Assembly (NCBI RefSeq): GCF_002094305.1
Contig: NZ_LWTX01000007.1
Span: 124,001 to 188,000 of the forward strand
Length of the DNA: 64,000 nucleotides
From: Prescottella equi
GTDB taxonomy: Bacteria; Actinomycetota; Actinomycetes; Mycobacteriales; Mycobacteriaceae
Direction of reading: 5' to 3'
Part shown: positions 37,527 to 47,990 of the stretch, in pieces
How positions within the stretch are numbered: position 1 is the stretch's first letter
Layout: each line of letters begins with the position of its first letter
Notes under the pieces: model-generated
What the model saw: the letters and a program-made list of their open reading frames with translations, nothing else
Databases searched by the model: none
Told to the model about the DNA's origin: nothing
Position numbers and translations under genes: made by a program

Positions 37527-38901
37527 GGGCGGCCTCGACGAAGCGGCGGATCGCGTCCGGGTTCCCGGCGGGATGCGTGTGCAGATACGACGCGTGCACC
37601 GACCCGGCCGTGAAGCCCTCCCGGGTGGCCCCGGCGTCCCAGGCCCGCCACCCCCAGGCCGGGCCGAAGCCGTCGGCGACACCGGCGTCGAGTGCGGTGC
37701 GATGGAACTCGTGTCCGGTGACGCGGGTTCCGGCGTCGAAGAGCACGGAATCCGTCACGGCCACAGCCTCCCGGTAGCCGAGGGTCAGGCGCTTTCCGAA
37801 GCGGGCGTCGACGTCGATCACACCGGCCATAGCGTGCCCGTCGAGGCTCCGGGTCAGGTACAGCAGGCCCGCGCATTCGGCGTGGACGGGAGCTCCGTCG
37901 GCGGCGAGCTGCCGAACCTGCTGCAGCAGAGCCCTGTTCGCCGACAGCGCCACCGCATGCTCCTCGGGGAAGCCGCCGGGGAGCACCAGTCCCGCAGTGC
38001 CGGCGGGCAGTTCGTCGTGCAGCGGGTCGAACACCACGACGTCGGCGCCCGCGGCGTCGAGCAGTTCGCGGTGCTCGGCGTACCCGAACGTGAACGCGAC
38101 ACCGCCGGCGAGCGCGATCACCGGACGCGGACCGCTCGGGACCGGTCCGATCTCGGCTGCCGGATCCCACGCGAGGTCGCCGACGGACGAATGCGCGAGC
38201 CCCCGGATCGCATCCAGGTCCAGGTGCGCGGCGGCGAGTTCGGTCATGGCGGCGACGGCGTCGAGCGCGGCCCGGCCGTGTTCGACGGCCGGCACCAGTC
38301 CCAGGTGTCGGGACGGGACCTCGAGTTCGGCCAGGCGCGGCACCGCCCCCAGAACCGGCAGGCCCACCCGCTCGCAGGCCTGCCGCAGCACCTGCTCGTG
38401 CCGGGCGCTGCCGACCCGGTTGAGGATCACGCCGCCGATCCGCACGGCGGAATCGTAGGTCGAGAAGCCGTGCAGGACAGCGGCGAGGCTCTGGCTGTGA
38501 CCGCGCGCGTCGATCACCAGGACGACGGGCGCAGCGAGGGCGGCGGCGACCTGCGCGGTCGACCCCTCAGCCGACGGCGCCGACGAACTCGGGTCGATCT
38601 TGCCGTCGAACAATCCCATGACGCCCTCGACGACCGCGATGTCGCAGTCGTCGCTGCCGTGCCGGAACAGCGGGCCGATCCGGTCGGCGCCCACCAGCAC
38701 GCTGTCGAGATTGCGGCCGGGCAGACCGGCTGCCAATGCGTGGTAGCCGGGATCGATGTAGTCCGGCCCGACCTTGAACGGCGCAACCCGATCCCCGGCG
38801 GCGCGCAACGCGCCGACCAGGCCGGTCGCGACGGTCGTCTTACCGCTGCCCGACGCCGGCGCCGCGATGACGACGGCCGGGGTGCTGGGGGCGTTCACCA
38901 T
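37519..38901 (-). CDS. cobB: Cobyrinic/hydrogenobyrinic acid a,c-diamide synthase
   Basis: This 460-residue enzyme amidates the a and c carboxylates of the corrin ring using glutamine and ATP. The P-loop APASGSGKTT is at the N-terminus (about 13-22), and a class I glutamine amidotransferase domain fills the C-terminal half with nucleophile in HAECAGLLYL and a late HxxxTHP-like LHTHPAGN. The ATG at 38901 overlaps the cobO stop. Order matches M. tuberculosis Rv2848c-Rv2849c. Confidence 0.95.
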   Translation of the reverse strand: MVNAPSTPAVVIAAPASGSGKTTVATGLVGALRAAGDRVAPFKVGPDYIDPGYHALAAGLPGRNLDSVLVGADRIGPLFRHGSDDCDIAVVEGVMGLFDGKIDPSSSAPSAEGSTAQVAAALAAPVVLVIDARGHSQSLAAVLHGFSTYDSAVRIGGVILNRVGSARHEQVLRQACERVGLPVLGAVPRLAELEVPSRHLGLVPAVEHGRAALDAVAAMTELAAAHLDLDAIRGLAHSSVGDLAWDPAAEIGPVPSGPRPVIALAGGVAFTFGYAEHRELLDAAGADVVVFDPLHDELPAGTAGLVLPGGFPEEHAVALSANRALLQQVRQLAADGAPVHAECAGLLYLTRSLDGHAMAGVIDVDARFGKRLTLGYREAVAVTDSVLFDAGTRVTGHEFHRTALDAGVADGFGPAWGWRAWDAGATREGFTAGSVHASYLHTHPAGNPDAIRRFVEAARG

Positions 38902-39509
38902 TCGATGCCGCGCTGGCCCTTGCGGCCCGCGTCCATCGGGTGTTTGATCTTCGTCATCTCGGTCACGAGGTCGGCCGCGTCGATCAGCGCCTGCGGCGCG
39001 TCCCGGCCGGTGACGACCACATGCTGGTTGCCGGGGCGGTTCCGCAGTGCGTCGACGACTTCCTCGGTATCCACCCAGCCCCATTTGAGCGGGTAGGTGA
39101 ACTCGTCGAGCACGTAGAAGCGATGCGTCTGCGCCTCGAGGCGGCGAGCGATCTCACGCCAACCCTCGAGCGCGGCGGCGGCGTGGTCCTCCTCGGTGCC
39201 GTGCTTGCGTGTCCACGACCACCCCTCACCCATCTTGTGCCACTCCACGGCCCCGCCGACGCCGCTGGTGGTGTGCAGCTCGCCGAGCGCGCGGAACGCG
39301 GCTTCCTCGCCCACCTTCCATTTCGCGCTCTTGACGAACTGGAAGACGCCGACGTCGAAGCCCTGGTTCCAGGCGCGCAGCGCCATCCCGAACGCGGCCG
39401 TCGACTTCCCCTTGCCGGGGCCGGTGTGGACGGCCAGCACCGGCTGGTTGCGGCGCTGGCGGGTGGTGAGTCCGTCCGCGGGCACGTTCTCGGGTACTCC
39501 CTGAGGCAT
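38895..39509 (-). CDS. cobO: Corrinoid adenosyltransferase, CobO/BtuR type
   Basis: This 204-residue enzyme transfers the adenosyl group of ATP to cob(I)alamin or its precursors. The P-loop variant HTGPGKGKSTAAFGMALRAWNQG, FYVLDEFTYPLKWGW and VVVTGRDAP are typical CobA/CobO motifs. It lies between the chelatase gene (43-base gap) and cobB (overlap) in the riboswitch-controlled operon. Confidence 0.95.
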   Translation of the reverse strand: MPQGVPENVPADGLTTRQRRNQPVLAVHTGPGKGKSTAAFGMALRAWNQGFDVGVFQFVKSAKWKVGEEAAFRALGELHTTSGVGGAVEWHKMGEGWSWTRKHGTEEDHAAAALEGWREIARRLEAQTHRFYVLDEFTYPLKWGWVDTEEVVDALRNRPGNQHVVVTGRDAPQALIDAADLVTEMTKIKHPMDAGRKGQRGIEW

Positions 39510-39552
39510 TCTCGAATCCCTTTCTCGGGCTTGCCTGTTCGGTCGACGAAGA

Positions 39553-41454
39553 TCAGGCGGCAGCGCGGACGACGCCCGCGACCTGCTGCGCGGACAGTTC
39601 CGTGAGGCGGACGTAGCCGCCCCGCAGGTCGCGCGCGAGGTCGGCCGCCAAGCCGAGGCGGACCATGCCGGTCTCGCAGTCGACGACGATCGATGCGGCG
39701 TTGGTGTCGGCCAGCATTCCGGCGGCCCGCCGGGCCCGCGCGACGGCGTCCTTCGCCCCGGTCGCGCGGCCGTCCGTGAGGGCCACGACCAGCGCGCGGC
39801 GACGCGGATCGCGGATCTGCTCGCGCAGGACGACCTGACGCGCCTTCAGGAAACCCGCCGCGAGCGGCGTGCGACCGCCGGTTCTCATCGCGCGCAGGCG
39901 TCGGACGGCGACGTCCACCGACGACGTCGGCGGCAGCACCAGTTCGGCATCCGTGCCGCGGACGGTGATCACCGCGACCTTGTCCCGACGCTGATAGGCG
40001 TCGCGCAGCAGCGACACGACGGCGCCGGTGACGGCGGACAGTCGATCCCGGGCCGCCATGGAACCGGACGCGTCGACCACGAACAGCACCAGGTTGCCCT
40101 CGCGGCCTTCCCGGACGGCGCCGCGAATATCGCTGGGGGCCAGCCGCATCGCGCCAGCGGTGCGCCCTCGCTCGGTCTGGTGTTCGGCGGCGGCGAACAG
40201 GGTGCCCACGAGGTGCACGCCCGTTCCCGGTTCGGTGGTCGCCCGCACGGCGCGGCCACGGGTCGAACGCGAGCGGGACCGCCGGCCCGGAGCCCCGTCG
40301 CCCACCCCCGGAATCTCGAGCAGTCGTGCCCGGAACTGTGGGCCGGGCGCGCCGGCCTTGCGTTCCGACCCTGCGCCGCATCCGGATTCCGGCGATTCCT
40401 GTTCGCTCGCTTGGGATTTCGAGTCATGCGTGGACGCTTCCGGCTCCGACGGCGATGCGCCGCCACCAGGCCCGTCGGGATCGGGTTCGGACTCCTCCTG
40501 CGCACGCGCGTCGGCGTCGGCCTGCTCCATCGCGTCGTCGAGCTGCTGCGGGTCCAGACCCGGCTCGTCGAACGGGTCGCGCCGACGGCGGTGCGGCAGA
40601 GTCAGTTCGGCGGCGATCCGCACGTCCTCCTCGGTGACGGCGTCCGCCCCACGCCACGCGGCGTGCGCGGTCGCGGTGCGCGCGAGCACCAGGTCGGCGC
40701 GCATGCCCTCGACGTCGAACGACGCACACACCGACGCGATGCGGCGCAGTTCGGCGTCGGACAGTTGGACAGCGTCGACCACGGCACGGGCGTCGGCGAT
40801 CCGCCGGGCCAGGTCGGCGTCCTGCTCGGCGTACCCGGCGGCGAAGCCGTCGGGGTCACGCTCGTAGTCGAGACGGCGGCGGACCACCTGCATGCGCACG
40901 TCGACATCGCGCGACGCGGCGACGTCGACCGCGAGGCCGAACCGGTCCAGCAGCTGCGGGCGCAGCTCCCCCTCCTCGGGATTCATGGTCCCGACCAGGA
41001 CGAACTCGGCCGGGTGCGAGTGTGAGACGCCGTCGCGCTCGACGTGGACACGACCCATGGCCGCGGCGTCGAGCAGCACGTCCACCAGGTGATCGTGGAG
41101 AAGGTTGACCTCGTCGACGTAGAGCACGCCCTGATGGGCGTCGGCGAGCAACCCGGGCTGGAACGCACGTTCGCCGTCCCGGAGTACCTTCTCGAGGTCG
41201 ATCGAGCCGACGACACGGTCCTCGGTCGCGCCGACCGGCAGTTCCACGAGCCGGGCCCGGCGTCCCTCGCCCACCTCGGGCAGCAACGCGGTCAGTGCAC
41301 GTACGACGGTGGATTTGGCGGTGCCCTTCTCGCCCCGCACCAGCACGCCACCGATGCCCGGGTGGACGGCGCACAGGATCAGCGCCAGCCGCAGCCGGTC
41401 CTGCCCGACGATGGCGCTGAACGGAAACCCGGCAGGTTGGTGACTGTGACGCAA
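39553..41454 (-). CDS. ChlI/ChlD-like metal chelatase AAA+/VWA protein
   Basis: This 633-residue protein has an N-terminal AAA+ domain (Walker [10 protein letters not shown] 41-49, Walker B YVDEVN around 114-115), an acidic/Ser/Pro-rich linker (about 310-365) and a C-terminal VWA domain with MIDAS residues Asp461-x-Ser463-x-Ser465. This ChlI-ChlD fusion architecture resembles M. tuberculosis Rv2850c and probably serves cobalt insertion together with CobN encoded elsewhere. The start appears to be TTG at 41454, about nine bases after an AAGGG-type site. It is the first gene behind the cobalamin riboswitch. Confidence 0.9.
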   Translation of the reverse strand: MRHSHQPAGFPFSAIVGQDRLRLALILCAVHPGIGGVLVRGEKGTAKSTVVRALTALLPEVGEGRRARLVELPVGATEDRVVGSIDLEKVLRDGERAFQPGLLADAHQGVLYVDEVNLLHDHLVDVLLDAAAMGRVHVERDGVSHSHPAEFVLVGTMNPEEGELRPQLLDRFGLAVDVAASRDVDVRMQVVRRRLDYERDPDGFAAGYAEQDADLARRIADARAVVDAVQLSDAELRRIASVCASFDVEGMRADLVLARTATAHAAWRGADAVTEEDVRIAAELTLPHRRRRDPFDEPGLDPQQLDDAMEQADADARAQEESEPDPDGPGGGASPSEPEASTHDSKSQASEQESPESGCGAGSERKAGAPGPQFRARLLEIPGVGDGAPGRRSRSRSTRGRAVRATTEPGTGVHLVGTLFAAAEHQTERGRTAGAMRLAPSDIRGAVREGREGNLVLFVVDASGSMAARDRLSAVTGAVVSLLRDAYQRRDKVAVITVRGTDAELVLPPTSSVDVAVRRLRAMRTGGRTPLAAGFLKARQVVLREQIRDPRRRALVVALTDGRATGAKDAVARARRAAGMLADTNAASIVVDCETGMVRLGLAADLARDLRGGYVRLTELSAQQVAGVVRAAA

Positions 41455-41511
41455 CGATCGAATCCCTTCACTTCCCGGTTTCCTCGCCGAGAGCTTGGCC
41501 TTGCGAAACGT

Positions 41512-41620
41512 TGCGGCATTCTGGCTTCGGGTGCACCTCGTGCGCCCTCACAGTGGCGGGACCGCGCCTGATTCTCACAGGACTTCCCCGCAGACGTTTC
41601 TCTGCTGCTGCACCCTACCG
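41512..41620 (-). promoter_or_regulatory. Cobalamin (B12) riboswitch
   Basis: On the minus strand the leader of the chelatase-cobO-cobB operon contains the hallmark core: GGGAAG, then GAGAATCAGGCGCGG, then the B12 box CCCGCCACTGTGA, and after a variable arm the closing GCCAGAATGCC. The last 57 bases before the TTG start would form the expression platform. Cobalamin binding should switch the operon off. It is the only riboswitch core I can identify with confidence in the window. Confidence 0.92.
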
Positions 41621-41650
41621 TGCCGAGGACGACGGCCCGACAGCACACCG

Positions 41651-41682
41651 CCGCGGCCCGGAGTCGGAACTCCGGGCCGCGG
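41651..41682 (-). terminator. mqo terminator
   Basis: A perfect 13-bp stem, CCGCGGCCCGGAG / CTCCGGGCCGCGG, closes the loop TCGGAA 13 bases after the mqo stop. It insulates mqo from the riboswitch-controlled operon downstream on the same strand. Confidence 0.8.
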
Positions 41683-41695
41683 CGGGTGAGAGGTG

Positions 41696-43231
41696 TCAGA
41701 CGGTGGCGGACTCGACCACCGGAGCGGCGTGCGCAGGCGCCGATGCGGGGACGTCGCCGAGTTCGAGCGAGCGGGTGCTCCAGTCCCACACCTGCTGGAA
41801 CAGGTCCGGGTTGTCCGAGAGCTTGAGGCCCAGCGACGGGACCATCTGCTGCAGCTTCGGCGTCCACGCCTGGAACTCCCGCGGGAAGCAGCGCTGCAGG
41901 ACGTCGAGCATCGCGGGCACCGCGGTGGACGCGCCCGGGGACGCGCCGAGCAGGCCGGCGATCGTGCCGTCCTCGGCGTTGACGACGGCGGTGCCGAACT
42001 CGAGCACACCGCCCTTGCCCTTCTTGCGGATCACCTGTACGCGCTGGCCGGCCGTGATGAGCTCCCAGTCGCCGCCGGTCGCGCGCGGCACGAACTCGCG
42101 CAGCGTGTTGATGCGGTCGGCGGGCGACTGCATGAGCTCACCGATGAGGTACTTGGTCAGACCCAGCTCCGTCAGACCGACGCCGAGCATGGACGTCAGG
42201 TTGTTCGGCTTGACCGAACCGGGCAGGTCGGTGACCTTGCCGTTCTTCAGGAACTTGGGCGACCAACCGGCGTAGGGGCCGAACAGCAAGCCCTGCCGCC
42301 CATTGATGACGCGGGTGTCGAGGTGCGGCACCGACATCGGGGGCGCACCGACGGCTGCCTTGCCGTACACCTTGGCGCGGTGCTGGGCGATGAGCTCCGG
42401 GTTGGTGCAGCGCAGGAACTGGCCGCTCACGGGGAAGCCGCCGAAGCCCTTGGCTTCCTGGATCCCCGACTTCTGCAGCAGGTGCAGCGCGCCGCCGCCG
42501 GCGCCGACGAACACGAACTTGGCGTTGACGGTCTTCTTGGCACCGGTGCGCAGGTTCTCGACCTTGACGAGCCAGCTGCCGTCGGACTGCTTGGTGAGGT
42601 TGCGGACCTCGTGCCCGAAGAACACCTGGCCGCCGGACGCGCCGACGTAACCCAGGAGCTGCCGGGTGAGCGCACCGAAGTCGACGTCCGTGCCGGACTC
42701 GGTCCAGTTCAGAGCCACCGGGTCGGAGAAGTCACGCCCCTTGGCCATCAGCGGCAGACGCTCGGCGAAGAACTCCTCCGACTCCGAGTACTCCATGCCG
42801 GCGAACAGCGGGTGGCCGGCGAGCGCGTCGTAGCGCGCACGCAGGTACTTCACGTTGTCGGCGCCGTGCACGAAGCTCACGTGCGGGATCGGGTTGATGA
42901 ACTCCTTGGGATCGGTGAGGATCCCGTTGTCGACCGCGTACGCCCAGAACTGCCGGGAGACCTGGAACTGCTCGTTGACGTTGACGGCCTTGCTGATGTC
43001 GACGCCGTCGCCCTTGGCCGGGGTGTAGTTGAGCTCGCAGAGAGCCGAGTGGCCGGTGCCCGCGTTGTTCCACGGGTCGCTGCTCTCGGCCGCGGCGGCG
43101 TCGAGTCGCTCGAAGGTGGTGATCGACCAGTCAGGCTGCAGCTGACGCAGGATCGCGCCGAGCGTTGCGCTCATGATGCCCGCACCCACGAGCACTACAT
43201 CGGTCTTCGCCACTACGTTCTGCTCTGACAC
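41696..43231 (-). CDS. mqo: Malate:quinone oxidoreductase
   Basis: This 511-residue FAD enzyme is a peripheral membrane dehydrogenase that oxidises malate to oxaloacetate and reduces quinone, linking the TCA cycle to the respiratory chain also served by nuo. The N-terminal FAD motif [14 protein letters not shown], the [18 protein letters not shown] block and the late [13 protein letters not shown] motif are diagnostic of Mqo. GTG start at 43231. It lies next to mtr, as in M. tuberculosis. A TTAGGTTACCT sequence upstream (43335-43345) resembles half an iron box. Confidence 0.96.
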   Translation of the reverse strand: MSEQNVVAKTDVVLVGAGIMSATLGAILRQLQPDWSITTFERLDAAAAESSDPWNNAGTGHSALCELNYTPAKGDGVDISKAVNVNEQFQVSRQFWAYAVDNGILTDPKEFINPIPHVSFVHGADNVKYLRARYDALAGHPLFAGMEYSESEEFFAERLPLMAKGRDFSDPVALNWTESGTDVDFGALTRQLLGYVGASGGQVFFGHEVRNLTKQSDGSWLVKVENLRTGAKKTVNAKFVFVGAGGGALHLLQKSGIQEAKGFGGFPVSGQFLRCTNPELIAQHRAKVYGKAAVGAPPMSVPHLDTRVINGRQGLLFGPYAGWSPKFLKNGKVTDLPGSVKPNNLTSMLGVGLTELGLTKYLIGELMQSPADRINTLREFVPRATGGDWELITAGQRVQVIRKKGKGGVLEFGTAVVNAEDGTIAGLLGASPGASTAVPAMLDVLQRCFPREFQAWTPKLQQMVPSLGLKLSDNPDLFQQVWDWSTRSLELGDVPASAPAHAAPVVESATV

Positions 43232-43408
43232 TGGAGAATCGACTTCCTTGTCTGTTCACACGCGACCTGGTTCGCACGCATCGCCCGCTCGGAGACATCG
43301 CGTGGACAGACCGCTTTTCGCGCGCCTGTGGCGCTTAGGTTACCTGTGCGTCACCTTCCCCAATTGTGCCCCTCGCAAACGACTTCGTTCGCCCAATAGA
43401 GTGTGATC
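43232..43408. other. Divergent promoter region of mqo and a hydrolase gene
   Basis: This is a short gap between divergent genes. It holds TTAGGTTACCT at 43335-43345 (12 of 19 against the iron-box consensus if extended, weak) and a TAGAGT box at 43397-43402. Nothing coding is visible. Confidence 0.4.
43397..43402 (+). promoter_or_regulatory. Predicted -10 box, leaderless hydrolase gene
   Basis: TAGAGT is followed by six bases and then the GTG at 43409. This supports GTG 43409 (protein beginning MTTWAPD) rather than the in-frame GTG at 43403. Confidence 0.45.
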
Positions 43409-44431
43409 GTGACTACTTGGGCTCCCGACGTCCTCGGCGACGGCTACCAGCAGCTGACGATCCCTTTGGGTCCCGACCCGGACGGGGAGGGCGACGTCGA
43501 GGCCACGCTGGTCCGCTACCAGCCCGGGGACCTGACGGGGAACCGCGCGGTGCTGTACGTCCACGGGTTCACCGACTACTTCTTCCAGCAGCACGTCGCC
43601 GAGCATTTCGCCGAGCAGGGCTACTCCTTCTTCGCCCTCGACCTGCGCAAATGCGGCCGCTCCCGGCGTCCGGGTCAGACCCCGCACTTCGTAACGGACC
43701 TGAAGTTCTACGACGCGGAACTCGACGAGGCACTGCGCCTGGTCCGGGAACAGATCGGCGGCGGACAGGTACTCCTCGTCGCGCACTCGACGGGCGGTCT
43801 GATCCTGCCGCTGTGGCTCGACCGGCTCGAGCGCCGTCCCGGCGGGTCGGCGGGCGCGGGTGTGGCGGGACTCATCCTCAACAGCCCGTGGTTCGACCTG
43901 CAGGGACCGGCGCTGCTGCGCACGGCCGGCACGTCGGCGGCGATCGACGCGCTCGGCCGGGTGTCGAGCAAGACCCCCCTCCCCGGCCAGAAGCTCGACA
44001 CCTACGGAGCGAGCCTGCACGTGGGCTCGAACGGGGCGTGGGAGTACAACCTCGACTGGAAGCCGCTCACCGGGTTCCCGGTCCGGTTCGGGTGGCTCCG
44101 CGCGATCCGGCGCGGACACGCGCAACTGCACCACGGGCTCGACATCGGCGTGCCGTCGCTGATCCTGCGGTCGAAACGGACCGTCTTCGCCTCGCGCTAC
44201 AACCCCACCGTCGACGCCGCGGACGCGGTGCTCGACGTCGAACAGATCGCCAAGTGGGCGGGCTGCCTCGGCGATCGCACCACGATCGTGCCGATCGACG
44301 GTGCCCGCCACGACGTCTTCCTGTCCACCGAGAAGCCCCTCGCCGACGCGTTCCACGAGGTCGACCTGTGGCTGACCTGGCTCGACGCACACCATCTCAC
44401 TGCCGACCGAGAAACGGGAGCTTCTGCGTGA
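43409..44431 (+). CDS. Alpha/beta hydrolase (lysophospholipase-like)
   Basis: This 340-residue serine hydrolase of the alpha/beta fold has oxyanion region [11 protein letters not shown], nucleophile elbow VAHSTGGLI, and a late DGARHDVF that should hold the catalytic His. It resembles the M. tuberculosis protein encoded just before mtr (Rv2854). The substrate is probably a lipid or ester but is unknown. Its stop overlaps the mtr GTG by four bases, so the two are cotranslated. Confidence 0.88.
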   Translation: MTTWAPDVLGDGYQQLTIPLGPDPDGEGDVEATLVRYQPGDLTGNRAVLYVHGFTDYFFQQHVAEHFAEQGYSFFALDLRKCGRSRRPGQTPHFVTDLKFYDAELDEALRLVREQIGGGQVLLVAHSTGGLILPLWLDRLERRPGGSAGAGVAGLILNSPWFDLQGPALLRTAGTSAAIDALGRVSSKTPLPGQKLDTYGASLHVGSNGAWEYNLDWKPLTGFPVRFGWLRAIRRGHAQLHHGLDIGVPSLILRSKRTVFASRYNPTVDAADAVLDVEQIAKWAGCLGDRTTIVPIDGARHDVFLSTEKPLADAFHEVDLWLTWLDAHHLTADRETGASA

Positions 44432-45804
44432 ACCACTTCGACCTCGCGATCATCGGCACCGGATCCGGCAACTCGATCCTCGACGAACGCTACGACGGCA
44501 AGAAGGTCGCGATCCTCGAAGAGAGCACCTTCGGCGGTACGTGCCTCAATGTGGGGTGCATCCCGACCAAGATGTTCGTCTACGCCGCGGAAGTGGCGCG
44601 CACGATCACCGCGTCGTCCAAGCTCGGTATCGACGCCACGCTCGACGACGTCCGCTGGTCCGACATCGTCAAGCGGGTGTTCGGCCGGATCGATCCGATC
44701 TCGGCCGGCGGCGAGCGCTATCGCACCGAGGACTGCGACAACGTCACGGTGTTCCGCGGGCACGCACGCTTCGTCGGACCGCGCAGCATCGACACCGGGA
44801 CCGGTGAGGTCATCACCGCGGACCAGGTCGTGATCGCCGCCGGCTCGCGTCCCTCCATCCCGAACGAGGTCCTCGAGGGCGGCGTCCGCTATCACACCAA
44901 CGACGACATCATGCGCCTGCCGGAATTGCCCGAGCGCCTGGTGATCCTCGGATCCGGCTTCATCGCAGCGGAATTCGCGCACGTCTTCTCGGCGCTGGGC
45001 GTGCAGGTGTCGATCGTCGGCCGCAGCGACCGGCTGCTGCGCCACCTCGACAAGGACGTCTCCACGTGGTTCACCGAACTCGCGCAACGCAAGTGGGACG
45101 TGCACCTGGGAAATCCGATGGTGGCCGCGCGCCCGGCGGGCAACGGTATCGAGCTCGAACTGGCCGACGGCACCGTCGTCTCCGGTGACGAGCTGCTCGT
45201 CGCCGTGGGCCGCATCCCCAACGGGGACCGACTCGACGCGGCGCTCGGTGGCGTCGCCGTCGACGAGGCGGGGCGGGTGATCGTCGACGAGTACCAGCGC
45301 ACCACGGCGGAAGGGGTGTTCGCGCTCGGTGACGTGTCGTCGCCGTACCAGCTCAAGCATGTCGCGAACCACGAGATGCGAGTCGTCCAGCACAACCTCC
45401 TGCACGACGCCTGGGCTTCCACAGCACACCTGCGCCGCACCGATCACCGGTTCGTCCCCGCCGCGGTGTTCACCGACCCGCAGATCGCCGACGTCGGCAT
45501 GACCGAGGAGCAGGCCCGGGAGGCCGGTCTCGACATCACCGTCAAGCTGCAGAACTACTGCGACGTCGCGTACGGCTGGGCGATGGAGGACGACGAGGGC
45601 TTCTGCAAGGTGATCGCCGAGCGGGGCACCGGACGCCTCCTCGGCGCACACGTCATCGGCGCCCAGGCACCCACGGTGATCCAGCCACTGATCCAGGCGC
45701 TGAGCTTCGGGCTGTCGGCGCAGGACATGGCCACCGGCCAGTACTGGATCCACCCGGCGCTGCCCGAGGTGGTCGAGAACGCGCTACTCGGCCTCGACAT
45801 CTGA
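44428..45804 (+). CDS. mtr: Mycothione reductase
   Basis: This 458-residue NADPH-dependent flavoprotein disulfide reductase regenerates mycothiol, the actinobacterial glutathione substitute. It has the N-terminal FAD motif IIGTGSGNS, redox-active Cys39/Cys44 in GGTCLNVGC, a second nucleotide motif [13 protein letters not shown], and the C-terminal catalytic His442-Glu447 (HPALPE). GTG 44428 overlaps the upstream stop (GTGA). Its last 21 bases overlap a convergent gene. The GSGNS motif and gene order match mycobacterial Mtr rather than glutathione reductase. Confidence 0.94.
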   Translation: MNHFDLAIIGTGSGNSILDERYDGKKVAILEESTFGGTCLNVGCIPTKMFVYAAEVARTITASSKLGIDATLDDVRWSDIVKRVFGRIDPISAGGERYRTEDCDNVTVFRGHARFVGPRSIDTGTGEVITADQVVIAAGSRPSIPNEVLEGGVRYHTNDDIMRLPELPERLVILGSGFIAAEFAHVFSALGVQVSIVGRSDRLLRHLDKDVSTWFTELAQRKWDVHLGNPMVAARPAGNGIELELADGTVVSGDELLVAVGRIPNGDRLDAALGGVAVDEAGRVIVDEYQRTTAEGVFALGDVSSPYQLKHVANHEMRVVQHNLLHDAWASTAHLRRTDHRFVPAAVFTDPQIADVGMTEEQAREAGLDITVKLQNYCDVAYGWAMEDDEGFCKVIAERGTGRLLGAHVIGAQAPTVIQPLIQALSFGLSAQDMATGQYWIHPALPEVVENALLGLDI

Positions 45805-46212
45805 GCCGACCCGGGTCCGCCGATCGGGCAGCCAGGCGTGCCACCCCGCGAGGAGCAGCGCGAGCACGGCGGCCGGAACGAAGTAGAGGAACGCGAAGAT
45901 CGGTGCCGAATGGAAAAACGCACCGAACGAACCGACCACCAGAACCACGGCGACCAGCACCCCGACCCAGCGGCGAAAGACCACCGCGGGGAGCAGACAC
46001 AACAGCGCCGGGACTCCGAGCGCCACAACGATCGACGGCCCATACGTGCCGGCGATCGACCGCTCGCATTCGGCGCCCGGCATGATCCCATCGTCCGGAT
46101 AACCGAGCTCGCATGCGGTGATCTGCATCATCGAACTGGTTGCGGCGATGACCGCCAATCCCACACAGACCCACGCGAGCAGAAACCACCCCGCCCGAAC
46201 CGCATTCAGCAT
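45784..46212 (-). CDS. Small integral membrane protein of unknown function
   Basis: This 142-residue protein has four predicted transmembrane helices, two cysteines (TACELG and GAECER) in the first extracytoplasmic loop, and an acidic C-terminus. I do not recognise the family. ATG 46212 is five bases after a GGGGGAG site; a GTG two codons earlier is too close to it. It is convergent with mtr, overlapping its 3' end by 21 bases. Confidence 0.65.
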   Translation of the reverse strand: MLNAVRAGWFLLAWVCVGLAVIAATSSMMQITACELGYPDDGIMPGAECERSIAGTYGPSIVVALGVPALLCLLPAVVFRRWVGVLVAVVLVVGSFGAFFHSAPIFAFLYFVPAAVLALLLAGWHAWLPDRRTRVGSDVEAE

Positions 46213-46305
46213 GCCCACTCCCCCATCGACGGCCTCGACGCTACGAGGGTGCCGCCACCGACCGATCCCGACACACCGAACAGCCGATGCTGAAGGATCG
46301 AGCGG

Positions 46306-46974
46306 CTACTTGCGGTGCCGCAGCGCCCGGACGATTCCGTCGCCGATGGACTGCATGACCTGCACCAGCACGATGAGTACGACGACGGCGACCAGCAGGA
46401 CAGGCGTGTTGAATCGCTGGTATCCGTACACGATCGCGAAGTCGCCCAGTCCGCCGCCGCCGATGACGCCGGCCATCGCGGAATAGCCGACCAGCAGCAC
46501 GACCGTGAGCGTCGCGCCCGCGATCAGGGCCGAAACCGACTCCGGCAGGAGCACTTTCCGCACGATCTGCCCGTTGCTCGCGCCCATCGCCTGCGCGGCC
46601 TCGACCCGGCCGACGGGGACTTCACGCAGTGCGGACTCGACGACGCGGGCGTAGAACGGGATCGCGCCGATCGTCAGCGGCACGATGGCCGCGGTCGGGC
46701 CGATCGCGGTGCCGACGATCAGCCGGGTCACCCCGATCAGCGCGATCATCAGGATCAGGAACGGCAACGACCGGAAGACATTGACGATCCCGCCGAGCAC
46801 TGCGTTCACAGCCCGCTGCGGCCACAGCCCGCTCGGGGACGTCACGTGCAGCACGACGCCGAGCAGGACGCCACCGATCAGGGTGAGCACGAACGAGATA
46901 CCCACCATGTAGAGGGTCTCCTGCGTGGCCTCCCATACCTCGGGCAGCGAGTCGTACCAGGACAACTTGTTCAT
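46306..46974 (-). CDS. metI: Methionine ABC transporter permease
   Basis: This 222-residue permease has five or six helices and the EAA-type motif EAAQAMGASNGQIVRKVLLPES that contacts MetN. It is the last gene of the operon oxygenase-metQ-metN-metI and imports methionine (D and L) across the membrane. The ATG overlaps the metN stop (ATGA). Confidence 0.94.
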   Translation of the reverse strand: MNKLSWYDSLPEVWEATQETLYMVGISFVLTLIGGVLLGVVLHVTSPSGLWPQRAVNAVLGGIVNVFRSLPFLILMIALIGVTRLIVGTAIGPTAAIVPLTIGAIPFYARVVESALREVPVGRVEAAQAMGASNGQIVRKVLLPESVSALIAGATLTVVLLVGYSAMAGVIGGGGLGDFAIVYGYQRFNTPVLLVAVVVLIVLVQVMQSIGDGIVRALRHRK

Positions 46975-47990
46975 GCGATTCGTCCTTCGATGCGGGACTC
47001 GGGACCCCAGGAGAGCGTGGTGCCGGGCTGCGCCTCGACGAAGGCCTCGATGTCCCCACGCGGCGCGTCTGATCCGAACTTCAGGCGCAGACGTCCGACG
47101 GTGACACCCGCGACCTGCTCCACCCGGCCGCCGACGACCGAGATGTCGACGTCGAGCTTGCGGACCAGTTGGGCGAGCCACGGCCCGTGCGCCTCGTCAC
47201 CGATCGTGGTGACGAGCGCGGTGTCCGCGTCGTCTCCCCCGGACGGGTCGTCACCGACCGGGACGATCGCCGCACCCAGGGCCGAACCGGGGGTGCCGAC
47301 GAGGTCGAGGATTCGTCCGGTCTCGGCGATCCGGCCGTCATCCAGCCGAGCCGCGGACGTGCAGATGCGGCGCAGTACACCGAGTTCGTGGGTGATGAGC
47401 ACGACGGTGACGCCGATCGAGCGGTTGAGTTCGACCAGCAGGTCGAGAACCTGGTCCGTGGTGTCGGGGTCGAGAGCGCTGGTCGCCTCGTCGCACAGCA
47501 GGACGTCCGGGTTCGACGCCAGCGCACGGGCGATGCCGACGCGCTGCTGCTGCCCGCCGGACAGCTGCGACGGGTAGGCCTTCTCCTTGCCGCCGAGCCC
47601 GACGAGTTCGATCAGCTCGTCGGCGCGCGCACGACGCGTCTTGCGGTCCATCCCCGACAGCTCGAGCGGGAACTCGACGTTGGCCCGCACGGTCCGCGAG
47701 TGCAGCAGGTTGAACTGCTGGAACACGGTGCCGATACGGCGGCGTGCCTGACGCAGACCGCCGCCGGAGAGCTGCGACAGATCGTCACCGCGGAGCACGA
47801 TCCGTCCGCTGGTGGGCTGCTCCAGAAGGTTCAGGCACCGCAGCAGCGTGGACTTGCCCGCGCCGGACGGCCCGACGATGCCGAAGATCTCGCCCTCGGC
47901 GATCTCGAGATCGACACCGCGCAGGGCGGTGACCTCCCCCGCGCCACCGGCGGCGGGGAAGGTCTTGACCAGGTTCTCGACCGTGATCAT
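46971..47990 (-). CDS. metN: Methionine ABC transporter ATP-binding protein
   Basis: This 339-residue ABC ATPase has Walker A GPSGAGKST (40-48), the Q-loop VFQQFNLL, signature LSGGQQQR, Walker B VLLCDEATSALD and the H-loop ITHELG. A C-terminal NIL/ACT-like domain (about 260-335) is present, which in E. coli MetN binds methionine and inhibits transport from inside the cell. The stop of metQ overlaps the metN ATG. Confidence 0.95.
   Translation of the reverse strand: MITVENLVKTFPAAGGAGEVTALRGVDLEIAEGEIFGIVGPSGAGKSTLLRCLNLLEQPTSGRIVLRGDDLSQLSGGGLRQARRRIGTVFQQFNLLHSRTVRANVEFPLELSGMDRKTRRARADELIELVGLGGKEKAYPSQLSGGQQQRVGIARALASNPDVLLCDEATSALDPDTTDQVLDLLVELNRSIGVTVVLITHELGVLRRICTSAARLDDGRIAETGRILDLVGTPGSALGAAIVPVGDDPSGGDDADTALVTTIGDEAHGPWLAQLVRKLDVDISVVGGRVEQVAGVTVGRLRLKFGSDAPRGDIEAFVEAQPGTTLSWGPESRIEGRIA

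Noticed and set aside
43335-43345. Iron box upstream of mqo
   Set aside because: TTAGGTTACCT matches one half well, but the second half of the 19-mer is poor and no paired site is seen.
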